Assembly (NCBI GenBank): GCA_003213715.1
Contig: QCMN01000001.1
Span: 121,956 to 180,708, forward strand
Direction: 5' to 3'
Source of the DNA: Pelagibacteraceae bacterium AG-422-B15
Lineage (GTDB): Bacteria > Pseudomonadota > Alphaproteobacteria > Pelagibacterales > AG-422-B15
Length of the DNA stretch: 58,753 nt
Shown: in pieces, positions 33,642 to 42,012 of the stretch
How positions within the stretch are numbered: position 1 is the first letter of the stretch
Layout: every line of letters starts with the position of its first letter
Notes under the pieces: model-generated
Seen by the model: the letters and a program-made list of their open reading frames with translations, nothing else
Told to the model about the DNA's origin: nothing
Database searches by the model: none
Position numbers and translations under genes: made by a program

Positions 33642-33839
33642 TTAAGCGTAGGGTAAAAACTTTTTAACTATTCGGGCATCTTGATCAGATAAAATTGTAG
33701 AACCTCTTTGGTTTCTTATCTGATTATTTGTTCTTTTAATCATACCGTGTCTTTTTCCACTTTGATATGATTTAACTTTACCAGAAGCTGTAAGCCTAAA
33801 TCTCTTGTTAGCGCCTTTTTTTGTTTTTAATTTACTCAT
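33642..33839 (-). CDS. rpmI: 50S ribosomal protein L35
   Basis: 65 residues from the ATG at 33839 ([20 protein letters not shown]), the standard L35 start; a longer reading frame upstream adds 14 unrelated residues. [18 protein letters not shown] is the conserved core. It lies between infC (78-base gap) and rplT. Confidence 0.97.
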   Translation of the reverse strand: MSKLKTKKGANKRFRLTASGKVKSYQSGKRHGMIKRTNNQIRNQRGSTILSDQDARIVKKFLPYA

Positions 33840-33917
33840 ATTGGATGAACGGTTTATAGACCCTAGGTAAGAAAAAATCAAAAGTTTTTTATTAATGATA
33901 AGAATTAACTACTGCTG

Positions 33918-34466
33918 CTAATTTGCAGTGAAAATCATGGTAAATTGGCGACCTTCAAGTTTTGGCTCTTGCTCGATTTTACTTGTCGTACCCATTGTTT
34001 CGCGAATTCTTTCCATCAAATTTTCAGCAATATCATGATGTTCGAACTCTCTACCTTTAAATCGGATAGTAAATTTTACTTTATCGCCTGCAGCGATAAA
34101 TTTTTGAGCAGCCTTTACCTTGAAGTCGTAATCGTGAACATCAATTCCCGGTCTCATCTTAATTTCTTTAATTGTAATTTCTTTTTGTTTTTTCTTGGAC
34201 GTACTAGCTTTTTTTTGGGCCTCATATTTAAATTTTCCAAAATCAAGAATTTTGCAAACAGGGGGGTCAACTTGTGGTGATACTTCAACTAAATCAAGGC
34301 CTGCATCTGAAGCTTTTTGCATCGCCTCATCAGTATTAACAACCCCTAAGTTGTTACCTTTTTCATCAATTAATCTTACAGTGAAAGAAGTTATAAATTC
34401 GTTTATGCGAAACTTTGGACCTTTAGCAGATAGCTGGGCTCTATTATTTTTTCTTTGAAGTGCTAT
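33918..34466 (-). CDS. infC: Translation initiation factor IF-3 (non-ATG start)
   Basis: 182 residues when started at ATA (34464-34466). Frame and homology run unbroken upstream of the first ATG at 34322: PKFRINEFITSFTVRLIDEK is the N-domain that IF-3 needs. Between the thrS stop and that ATG the frame holds no ATG, GTG or TTG, so the start must be ATA or the ATT two codons earlier. GGAG lies 6 bases before ATA but directly against ATT, so ATA is preferred. Rare start codons let IF-3 repress its own synthesis, as known for E. coli AUU. C-domain intact (KMRPGIDVHDYDFKVKAAQK). Confidence 0.93.
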   Translation of the reverse strand: MALQRKNNRAQLSAKGPKFRINEFITSFTVRLIDEKGNNLGVVNTDEAMQKASDAGLDLVEVSPQVDPPVCKILDFGKFKYEAQKKASTSKKKQKEITIKEIKMRPGIDVHDYDFKVKAAQKFIAAGDKVKFTIRFKGREFEHHDIAENLMERIRETMGTTSKIEQEPKLEGRQFTMIFTAN

Positions 34467-34472
34467 TTTAAT

Positions 34473-34476
34473 CTCC
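34473..34476 (-). promoter_or_regulatory. Shine-Dalgarno that fixes the infC start
   Basis: GGAG in AAAGGAG, between the thrS stop and infC. Its 6-base spacing to ATA is good; spacing to ATT is zero. It is the main evidence for AUA initiation. Confidence 0.7.
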
Positions 34477-34481
34477 TTTGT

Positions 34482-36221
34482 CTATTGATGAAACGGCATC
34501 ATACATTTTTTTTGAAAAAAATCATTTAATTTTTCAAATTTAATTTTTTCTTGCTTGTCATTACCAAACTCCCTCAATGTTATAGTATTGTCTTCCATTT
34601 CATTCTTACCTAGGATTAATTGATAAGGTATTTTTTTTAGAGAGTTTTCTCTAATTTTATAGCTTATCTTCTCATTTCTTAAGTCCTTTTCAACTCTAAT
34701 ACCATTATTTTTAAGAGATGAAAAAACACTCTCTGCATATTCGTTTATGTCAGAAGTAATCGGCGCTACCACAGCCTGAACTGGTGACAACCAAATAGGC
34801 AAATTACCAGCGTAATGCTCTATTAAAATTCCAATAAAACGCTCTAAAGATCCAAATAATGCTCTGTGTAACATAACTGGATTGTGCTTTAAACCGTCTT
34901 CGCCTACATAAGTAGCATCAAGTCTTTCAGGTAAATTTAGATCAACTTGCAACGTTCCACACTGCCATTCTCTTCCAATTGCATCCTTGAGAATAAATTC
35001 TAGTTTCGGACCATAAAATGCTCCTTCACCTGGATTTAAAGTATATTCTAATCCTGTAGCTTCCATTGCCTCACGAAGAGCAGCCTCAGATTTGTCCCAT
35101 ACATCATCATTGCCCACTCTTTTTTCAGGACGGTCAGAAAATTTAATTGATACATTTTCAAATCCGAAATCTTTATAAATACTTAAAACTAGATCGCATA
35201 CCTTTTTGCTTTCTTCGGTAATTTGGTCTTCAGTACAAAATATATGTGCATCATCTTGTGTAAATGCCCTGACTCTCATTAAACCATGAAGAGCACCCGA
35301 TGGCTCATATCTGTGAACTTTTCCAAACTCAGCAACTCTCAAGGGGAGGTCTCTGTAACTTTTAAGTCCTTGTTTATAAACTTGTACCCCACCAGGACAA
35401 TTCATTGGCTTGAGAGCATATACTCGATCCTCTCTTGGTTCAGTAGTAAACATATTGTCACCAAATTTTTCGAGGTGCCCTGATTTTACCCATAAGGACT
35501 TATCCATTATATCTGGTGTATTAATTTCTTCATACCCAGCCTCTTCTTGTCGCTGACGCATATAATCAATAAGTGTCCTAAACAATGTCCAACCATTGTT
35601 ATGCCAGAAAACTGAACCTTGAGCTTCCTCTTGAAAATGAAATAAATCTAATTCTCTTCCAAGTTTCCTGTGATCTCTTTTTTCAGCTTCTTTAAGTATG
35701 TTTAGATGATTATCTAGTTCTTCCTGAGACTCCCAAGCTGTTCCATAAATTCTTTGAAGCATGGGGTTATTTGAATCTCCACGCCAATAAGCGCCTGCTA
35801 CTTTAGTCAATTTAAATGCTTTTCCAATTTTACCTGTTGATTCTAGATGAGGCCCCTTGCAAAGATCAAACCAGTCACCGTGATAGTATACTTTGAGTTC
35901 TTCACTCTCAGGTAGGTCCTTAATAATCTCTACCTTATAGTTCTCTCCCTTATCAGAAAATAGCTTAATCGCATCTTCCCTGTTCATTACTTTGAATGAA
36001 GTCTTTTCGTTACGATTAACAATCTCTTTCATTTTCTTTTCAATGGTTCCAAGATCTTTTTCGGTAAACGGCTCTTTTCTGTCAAAATCATAATAAAAAC
36101 CATTTTCAATTACTGGGCCAATCGTAACTTGCGTATCAGGAAACAACTCCTGTACAGCCATAGCTAAAACATGGGCAGTATCATGTCTTAAAGTATTTAT
36201 AAATGGTTCTTCGTTACTCAT
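34482..36221 (-). CDS. thrS: Threonyl-tRNA synthetase lacking the TGS domain
   Basis: 579 residues. It begins [20 protein letters not shown], the start of the N2 editing domain, so about 60 residues of N-terminal TGS domain are absent. The editing residues remain: His13 and His17, and the DLCKGPHL Cys/His. The class II core has [21 protein letters not shown] and a motif 3 near [13 protein letters not shown], followed by an anticodon domain. Only 25 bases separate the ATG from the upstream glycosyltransferase stop, so no hidden TGS exon exists. It starts the thrS-infC-rpmI-rplT-pheST-lepA order. Confidence 0.95.
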   Translation of the reverse strand: MSNEEPFINTLRHDTAHVLAMAVQELFPDTQVTIGPVIENGFYYDFDRKEPFTEKDLGTIEKKMKEIVNRNEKTSFKVMNREDAIKLFSDKGENYKVEIIKDLPESEELKVYYHGDWFDLCKGPHLESTGKIGKAFKLTKVAGAYWRGDSNNPMLQRIYGTAWESQEELDNHLNILKEAEKRDHRKLGRELDLFHFQEEAQGSVFWHNNGWTLFRTLIDYMRQRQEEAGYEEINTPDIMDKSLWVKSGHLEKFGDNMFTTEPREDRVYALKPMNCPGGVQVYKQGLKSYRDLPLRVAEFGKVHRYEPSGALHGLMRVRAFTQDDAHIFCTEDQITEESKKVCDLVLSIYKDFGFENVSIKFSDRPEKRVGNDDVWDKSEAALREAMEATGLEYTLNPGEGAFYGPKLEFILKDAIGREWQCGTLQVDLNLPERLDATYVGEDGLKHNPVMLHRALFGSLERFIGILIEHYAGNLPIWLSPVQAVVAPITSDINEYAESVFSSLKNNGIRVEKDLRNEKISYKIRENSLKKIPYQLILGKNEMEDNTITLREFGNDKQEKIKFEKLNDFFQKKCMMPFHQ

Positions 36222-36246
36222 AAGGCTTAAGTATTATATCATCTAT

Positions 36247-37170
36247 CTATAAATGAGAATCTATTTTATCGAAGACTTCTTCCATACTAATATTTCTAAT
36301 ATTTTTGGAAGAAATTGATAAAAAACTGCCTGTTTCAATACTTACTTTCTCTGGTGTAGTGTGGCCACCAAATAATGCTAAACCTCTGCATCCTAAGTGA
36401 GCGGCTAAATGTGCAGGTCCTGTATCATTTGAAATTACATATTTTGCACCAATAAGCAATTTCGCTAATTGAAAAAAATTTGTTGGCTGATTGTTATGTA
36501 AACATAACTTTACATTATATTTTCTTGCTGCATTTATTTCTCCTGGTCCTGGAGCAATAACAATATCTATTTCAAATAACTTTGATTTAAGCTTTGAAAT
36601 GAGCTCTTCATAATAAGGCCAGATTTTTTGATGATGTTTTGGAGAACAAAAAGGAAATAAAACTATGTAATTTTTTTTAATTTCAGAAGAAATATGAAAA
36701 TCATCATCTATCATCCAAGAAACTTGGGGTTTTTCCGCGAACTGCGTATCTATTTTTGATCTTGATAATTGTAATTTAAATCTTTCTAAAATACTTTTTT
36801 TATCAAATTCTTCTTTTGTTTCATTAAATCTTAACATTGTCCTTGAAGAGATCCATTCAGAAGAAGATAGATACTTTCGATAAAATTCAGTTCGATGGGA
36901 ATTTTGTAAATCAAAAATTCTTTCAAATTCATATTTGCTGAAAACTTTCTTCAATTGATATAGGTAAGTTAAATTCCATCGAGACTTCCTCTTATCTAAA
37001 ATTACTTCATCAATAAAAGGGCACTTACCAAAATAATTATTAAATGCCGGTGTAGTTAAGATATATATTTTATGTTTTGAGTAATGCTCTCGAATATCTT
37101 TTAAACATCCATTTATTTGAATAATATCTCCAAAAGAACCGTGCTTAATTACCAAAATATTTTTAACCAT
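36247..37170 (-). CDS. Glycosyltransferase family 9 (heptosyltransferase-like)
   Basis: 307 residues with the GT-B two-domain fold. It opens KNILVIKHGSFGDIIQINGC, the GT9 N-terminal motif, and carries SNDTGPAHLAAHLGCRGLALFG near residue 250, the sugar-nucleotide site typical of ADP-heptose:LPS transferases. It probably adds a heptose-like sugar to the LPS core, on the cytoplasmic face. Its ATG touches the stop of the upstream GT4 gene, so the two act together. The acceptor is unknown. Confidence 0.88.
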   Translation of the reverse strand: MVKNILVIKHGSFGDIIQINGCLKDIREHYSKHKIYILTTPAFNNYFGKCPFIDEVILDKRKSRWNLTYLYQLKKVFSKYEFERIFDLQNSHRTEFYRKYLSSSEWISSRTMLRFNETKEEFDKKSILERFKLQLSRSKIDTQFAEKPQVSWMIDDDFHISSEIKKNYIVLFPFCSPKHHQKIWPYYEELISKLKSKLFEIDIVIAPGPGEINAARKYNVKLCLHNNQPTNFFQLAKLLIGAKYVISNDTGPAHLAAHLGCRGLALFGGHTTPEKVSIETGSFLSISSKNIRNISMEEVFDKIDSHL

Positions 37171-38310
37171 TTAATTTATAACTTCTTTGTAAAAATTTAT
37201 TGTTTCCTCACACATTTTAATTTTTGAATATTTTTCTCTAACATGTGCAATGCATGCTTCTGAAGTCTTTTGTGATTTATATTTTTCATTAGAAATTGCA
37301 TCAATAATTTTTTTGCATAGATCCTCAGCGTTATTATTCTCAAATAAGTAGCCTGTTTCACCGTTATTCACTGTCTCGACTGACCCTCCATGATTTGACG
37401 CTATTACAAATTTACCCATTGCTTGGGCCTCAACAGAAATTCTACCAAAAGCTTCTGGATCAGTTGACGCAGATATTACTAAATCAGCCAAACTATAAAA
37501 ATTATTCAGATCAGTTCTTGAGCCCACAAAATGCAGAGATTGTGAAAGGTTGTGTTCATTTGCAAAATTTTTTAGTGAATTCTTTAGTTTATAATTTTCA
37601 TCAGGACCAACAAAAATTATCTCGAATTTATGATTTGTTTTTTTAATAATAGAAGAAATCGCTTGAAGAAGAAGTTTATGTCCCTTCCACCCCGTTATTC
37701 TTCCAGCAAGAAGGATCTTAATAGCATCATAATCAATATTGAATTCTTTTATAATTAATTCTACCTGCTGAGCTTTAACGTTATTTGGATCAAAAAAATT
37801 GAAGTCTATGCCTCTAGAAATAGTTCTAATATTATAATTTTTAGTTGGGTAACAATTATTTATATGATCATTAATAAATTCTGAAATTGCTATTGTTCCA
37901 TTTGTTTTTAACATAATGGAGTTATAGTATTTTTTTAGTGGGTTACTAAAGTTGTATGTACCATGAAATGTAGTAATAAATTTTGCGCCAGTAACAACGC
38001 ATGCAAAGTATGAACTCCATGCAGGTGCTCTACTTCTAGCGTGAACAATTGTTATATTTAGTTTTTTAATAAGTTGTATAATTTTAATTGTATTAAAAAA
38101 AATTTTAAGTGGGTTTTTAGAGTTAACGGGGGCATAAAAAACTTTTTCATTAGAGTCTTTTACTTCTATTGATTTAGGTCCTGAATGAGTAAGAATATAA
38201 GAATTATAGTTCTTCTCTGACAAAAAATTTGCAACATCAACACACCCTTGAGAAGCACCACTTACATCAAGATTAGGTATTACTTGTAATACGCAAATTT
38301 TTGATTGCAT
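37171..38310 (-). CDS. Glycosyltransferase family 4
   Basis: 379 residues. The N-terminus has VIPNLDVSGASQGCVDVANFL, and the C-terminal half has LLAGRITGWKGHKLLLQAI and SASTDPEAFGRISVEAQAMG, the GT4 donor-binding region with its E-x7-E glutamates. It is a retaining transferase acting on polysaccharide or LPS core. The stop abuts the GT9 start. Divergent from the alpha/beta hydrolase gene across 40 bases. Confidence 0.9.
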   Translation of the reverse strand: MQSKICVLQVIPNLDVSGASQGCVDVANFLSEKNYNSYILTHSGPKSIEVKDSNEKVFYAPVNSKNPLKIFFNTIKIIQLIKKLNITIVHARSRAPAWSSYFACVVTGAKFITTFHGTYNFSNPLKKYYNSIMLKTNGTIAISEFINDHINNCYPTKNYNIRTISRGIDFNFFDPNNVKAQQVELIIKEFNIDYDAIKILLAGRITGWKGHKLLLQAISSIIKKTNHKFEIIFVGPDENYKLKNSLKNFANEHNLSQSLHFVGSRTDLNNFYSLADLVISASTDPEAFGRISVEAQAMGKFVIASNHGGSVETVNNGETGYLFENNNAEDLCKKIIDAISNEKYKSQKTSEACIAHVREKYSKIKMCEETINFYKEVIN

Positions 38311-38350
38311 ATAGTATTTCTAATAGTTAAATGATTAATAGTAAATCATT

Positions 38351-39097
38351 ATGCAAAATAAAATTAATTACATCAATTCTTCTTTTGATGAACAAATCGC
38401 TTATTCAAAAGATGATCTAAAGTCTCATACAACAATTTTCTTCTTTGGAGGGTACAGCTCAAGCATGGATGGAACTAAGGCAACTGCTTTGAGTAAATGG
38501 TGCATTGAAAATAAATTGAATTTTTTGAGATTTGACTATTCTGGTCATGGCGTGTCAAAGGGTAGATTTGAAGACGGCGGAATTAGTAAGTGGTCAATAG
38601 AAGCAACTGAAATATTTGAAAAATTTAAATCAAATAAAAATATTATTATCGGTTCGAGTATGGGTGGATGGATTTCTTTGATCGTATCTAAGCAAAAATC
38701 AAATTATGTACATGGTCTAGTGGGTATAGCATCAGCACCGGATTTTGTTGTAGGTGAATGGAATAGGCTAAGCGTTGAACAAAAAAAACAAATTAAGTCT
38801 GAAGGTAAAATTATAATTAATTGGGATAAGTACGCTGAAGATTACACCATAACTTATAAATTTCTTGAAGATGGAAAAAAAAATATGCTCTTAACAAAGC
38901 CAATAAATATCTCTTGTCCTGTAAGGCTTCTTCATGGAAGGAAAGATCAGGTAGTAAGTTTTACAACCTCTGAGAAAATTATTGAATTATTGGAAAGTAA
39001 AAATAAAAAACTGACAATTATTGAAGATGGAGATCATAGTCTTTCAAGAGAAACTGATCTAAATACTTTATACAAAAATATCGAAGAATTATTGTAA
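38351..39097 (+). CDS. Alpha/beta hydrolase
   Basis: 248 residues, no signal peptide, so cytoplasmic. The nucleophile elbow is GSSMGG (Ser near residue 98), the acidic residue is in LLHGRKDQVV and the His in DGDHSL. FDYSGHGVSKG and the lid-less layout resemble esterase/peptidase-like or carboxylesterase YbfF-type proteins. The substrate is unknown. The stop and the next ATG share one base (TAATG), so it is coupled to the EamA exporter. Confidence 0.88.
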   Translation: MQNKINYINSSFDEQIAYSKDDLKSHTTIFFFGGYSSSMDGTKATALSKWCIENKLNFLRFDYSGHGVSKGRFEDGGISKWSIEATEIFEKFKSNKNIIIGSSMGGWISLIVSKQKSNYVHGLVGIASAPDFVVGEWNRLSVEQKKQIKSEGKIIINWDKYAEDYTITYKFLEDGKKNMLLTKPINISCPVRLLHGRKDQVVSFTTSEKIIELLESKNKKLTIIEDGDHSLSRETDLNTLYKNIEELL

Positions 39098-39987
39098 TGA
39101 ATTCAACTCTTAATAATTATTCACTTTTGGTATTTCTTGGTGCTGTTTGGGGAGCCTCTTTTGTGGCCATAAAGTTTTGTAACTCTATGTTTAATCCAAT
39201 TGAAATAGGGTTTTTTAGAACATTTATTGGGGCGATTTTTCTTCTTTTAGCAGTTCTATATAGAGCAGGAAACCTTCAGCTTTTTAAAGAAAATACTTTT
39301 ACTTACGCAATCATTGGATTATTTAACGCCGCAATCCCTTTCACTTTGATCCCTTACGGATTATTAACTCTGCCTAGCAACATAGGTGTCATTATAATGT
39401 CAGCCAACCCTTTTCTTGCGTTGATATTGGCACATTATTTTACAGATGATGAAAAATTAAACCTTAGAAAAATGATAGGAACTATAATTGGTTTTTCTGG
39501 AGTTGTGTTCGCGGTTGGCGTGCAAGTTTTTGTAACTGATATGTCAAGTTTTATCGGCGCTCTAGCGATTTATTTAGCGGGTTGTTCATATGTGGTATCA
39601 AATTTAATTATTCGAAAAGTTTCAAACTTGCCTTCTGATATGGTTACGATGAATACGCTCGCATGGGGAAGTATATGGCTTATTCCATTGATGCTATTAT
39701 TTGCTGAACCAATAAATTATGAATTGAATCTTACGGCGATTTCTGCATTGTTTTATTTAGGTATAATTCCAACTGGCTTAGCATTTAGTCTGAGACAAAT
39801 ATTGATTAGAACTGCGGGAACTACTTTCATGATGCAGGTGGCATATTTAATTCCTGTATTTGGAATATTTTATGGCTGGGCATTAATGAATGAACCACTG
39901 AAATTCTCATTATTAATTGGTGTTATACTTGTAGTAATTGGGATCGCAATTAGTAGATTACAAGTTGAGTCAAATACAGGAATTTAA
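39097..39987 (+). CDS. EamA/DMT family transporter
   Basis: 296 residues, ten helices in two EamA repeats. LGAVWGASFVAIKFCN opens repeat 1, and PTGLAFSLRQILIRTAG plus YLIPVFGIFYGWALMNEPL close repeat 2. It is probably an exporter of small metabolites. Coupled to the hydrolase upstream; overlaps the convergent SDR stop by four bases. Confidence 0.9.
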   Translation: MNSTLNNYSLLVFLGAVWGASFVAIKFCNSMFNPIEIGFFRTFIGAIFLLLAVLYRAGNLQLFKENTFTYAIIGLFNAAIPFTLIPYGLLTLPSNIGVIIMSANPFLALILAHYFTDDEKLNLRKMIGTIIGFSGVVFAVGVQVFVTDMSSFIGALAIYLAGCSYVVSNLIIRKVSNLPSDMVTMNTLAWGSIWLIPLMLLFAEPINYELNLTAISALFYLGIIPTGLAFSLRQILIRTAGTTFMMQVAYLIPVFGIFYGWALMNEPLKFSLLIGVILVVIGIAISRLQVESNTGI

Positions 39988-40832
39988 TTATTTAAATTAA
40001 TGATTTGATTATAACCTTCTTTATATGAGGGATATTCTAAAATAATACCAAGTTCTTCTTTGATAAGCCTGTTGTTCACTTTTTTATTTTCAGAAAAAAA
40101 ACTTTCTGTTTGCTCTTTTTTACTTAACGTTTCATAAAGAACTTCATTGGGTATGGTAATTGAAATCTTTTTTGAAATATAGTCAATCACATCATCAAGA
40201 GTCGACGGACAGTCGTCAGCAATATTGTATATAGAAATAGGATTCGGCTTATTCATTGAAGCTAAAATAATATTTGTTAAATCGTTGATGTATATTCTTG
40301 AAAAAAAATGTCCCTTTTTTATTATTCTTGTGAAATTTCGAGATTGAATTCTCCCAAGAATATTTCTTTCTGGTCCATATATGCCAGCAATTCTAAAAAT
40401 ATGTAAGGGTAGATTATATTTTTTAGATAACTGACTCCACTGATCCTCTGCAAGCTGGCGGCTAATTCCTCTTTTAGACTTAGCGAGTAATCTTGAGGTT
40501 TCACTCACAAATTGACCGTCATGATCGCCATAAACACTGGTGGCAGATAAGTAGCCAATCCATTTAAGATTAATTAATTCATGTAAATTAAAATTTATAT
40601 TTTTTAAAAAAATATCACCACTTTGATCTGGTGGCACAGATATAACTAAATGAGTTATTTCATTTTTATATTTTTCGAGAATATTTGGGGTCTTCAAAGG
40701 GTCAATAATTTGAATGTTTTTTTGATTTATTTGTAAACTATTTAGCTTTCGAGAAGTGGCAAAAATTTTTTTATCACTTACCTTGCTTGCAAGATGTTTG
40801 GCTGTATATCCATAACCAAAAATAAAAATCAT
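39984..40832 (-). CDS. NAD-dependent epimerase/dehydratase-like SDR protein
   Basis: 282 residues. An N-terminal FGYGYTAKHLASKV replaces the usual GxxGxxG and suggests the YeeZ-like atypical SDR group. GYLSATSVYGDHDG has the Ser/Tyr region and FRIAGIYGPERN the typical sugar-epimerase block. Its substrate is unknown. It is 4 bases downstream of queG and probably co-transcribed with it. Confidence 0.8.
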   Translation of the reverse strand: MIFIFGYGYTAKHLASKVSDKKIFATSRKLNSLQINQKNIQIIDPLKTPNILEKYKNEITHLVISVPPDQSGDIFLKNINFNLHELINLKWIGYLSATSVYGDHDGQFVSETSRLLAKSKRGISRQLAEDQWSQLSKKYNLPLHIFRIAGIYGPERNILGRIQSRNFTRIIKKGHFFSRIYINDLTNIILASMNKPNPISIYNIADDCPSTLDDVIDYISKKISITIPNEVLYETLSKKEQTESFFSENKKVNNRLIKEELGIILEYPSYKEGYNQIINLNN

Positions 40833-40836
40833 AAGT

Positions 40837-42012
40837 TTAATTTAACCATTCTTCTTGGACATTTTCATTTTTTTCAAGAGCGAAATATTTTTTTTTATAT
40901 TTTTCGATATGATTACTATCAATTACTTGCTTTAATGACCAAACAGCCATTGCTCTTACAGTAGAAGATTCATCTTCTAAAAGTGCCTCAATATCTTTCT
41001 TGTATTTTTTTTCTTTACTATTTCCAACTGCGATCAATACATTTCTTAAAAATCTATCTCTTCCAATCCTTTTAATGCTGGATTTAGAAAACTTTTTTCT
41101 GAAATCTTCATCTGTTAAACTTAAAAAATCACCTAAATCAGGCTTGATAAGGTCATCTCTTGGATAAAAACTAATTTCTTTAGATTTTTTTGCAAATTTA
41201 TTCCAGGGACAAACTGCTAAACAATCATCACAGCCATAAATTCTATTTCCAATTAGTTTTCTCATATTTTTATCTATAATTCCTTTATGTTCTATTGTGA
41301 GATATGAAATACATTTAGTCGCATCTAATTTGTATGGCTCAACAATTGCATTAGTTGGACATATATCAATACAGTTTGTACATGAACCGCAATGGTCAAT
41401 TTCTGGGTGAGTATTATTTATTTTTTTATCAACAAAAATCGATGAAAGAAATAACCATGAACCAAAGTCTTTTGAAACTAGGTTTGTATGTTTACCTTGC
41501 CAACCAATGCCACCTTTCATAGAAATAGGCTTTTCCATAACAGGTGCTGTATCAACAAAGTATTTAAAACTGCAATCAAGCAACTTTGAGATTTCCATTG
41601 AAAGACTTTTCAATTTTTTTTTAATTATTTTATGATAATCAGAATTTCTCGAATAAACAGAAATTATACCCTTGTTTTTTTCAGACAATAACTCGAGTGA
41701 ATTACATTCAAAATGATAGTTGATCCCAAGAACAATTATTGACTGAGCTTCATCCCACAAAACGTTTGGATTAGACCTATAATTGGATCTTTTCTCCATC
41801 CATACCATTTCGCCGTGATGATTTTTTTCCAAGAACTCGTCTAGTTCTTTTTTAAAATCCAAGTTCGGGTTTATATCTACAATACCAAAAGTATCAAAAC
41901 CATGCTGCTCTATTATTTTTTTAAGTTTATTACTTTTATCTAGTTGACTTTCTTCAAATGATCTTTGAATTCTAATGGCTGAGGAAGAATGTTTACTATC
42001 TCTTTTGGACAT
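40837..42012 (-). CDS. queG: Epoxyqueuosine reductase QueG
   Basis: Last step of queuosine synthesis in tRNA; uses cobalamin and two [4Fe-4S] clusters. Cys clusters are CGSCTNCIDICP and CDDCLAVCPWN, and the corrin-binding part includes VDTAPVMEKPISMKGGIGWQ. The C-terminal HEAT-like helices (ALLEDESSTVRAMAVWSLKQ) bind tRNA. 391 residues, about 30 more at the N-terminus than needed. Its only plausible ATG lies 73 bases inside gltB in another frame, so the N-terminus is less certain than the rest. Confidence 0.93.
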   Translation of the reverse strand: MSKRDSKHSSSAIRIQRSFEESQLDKSNKLKKIIEQHGFDTFGIVDINPNLDFKKELDEFLEKNHHGEMVWMEKRSNYRSNPNVLWDEAQSIIVLGINYHFECNSLELLSEKNKGIISVYSRNSDYHKIIKKKLKSLSMEISKLLDCSFKYFVDTAPVMEKPISMKGGIGWQGKHTNLVSKDFGSWLFLSSIFVDKKINNTHPEIDHCGSCTNCIDICPTNAIVEPYKLDATKCISYLTIEHKGIIDKNMRKLIGNRIYGCDDCLAVCPWNKFAKKSKEISFYPRDDLIKPDLGDFLSLTDEDFRKKFSKSSIKRIGRDRFLRNVLIAVGNSKEKKYKKDIEALLEDESSTVRAMAVWSLKQVIDSNHIEKYKKKYFALEKNENVQEEWLN

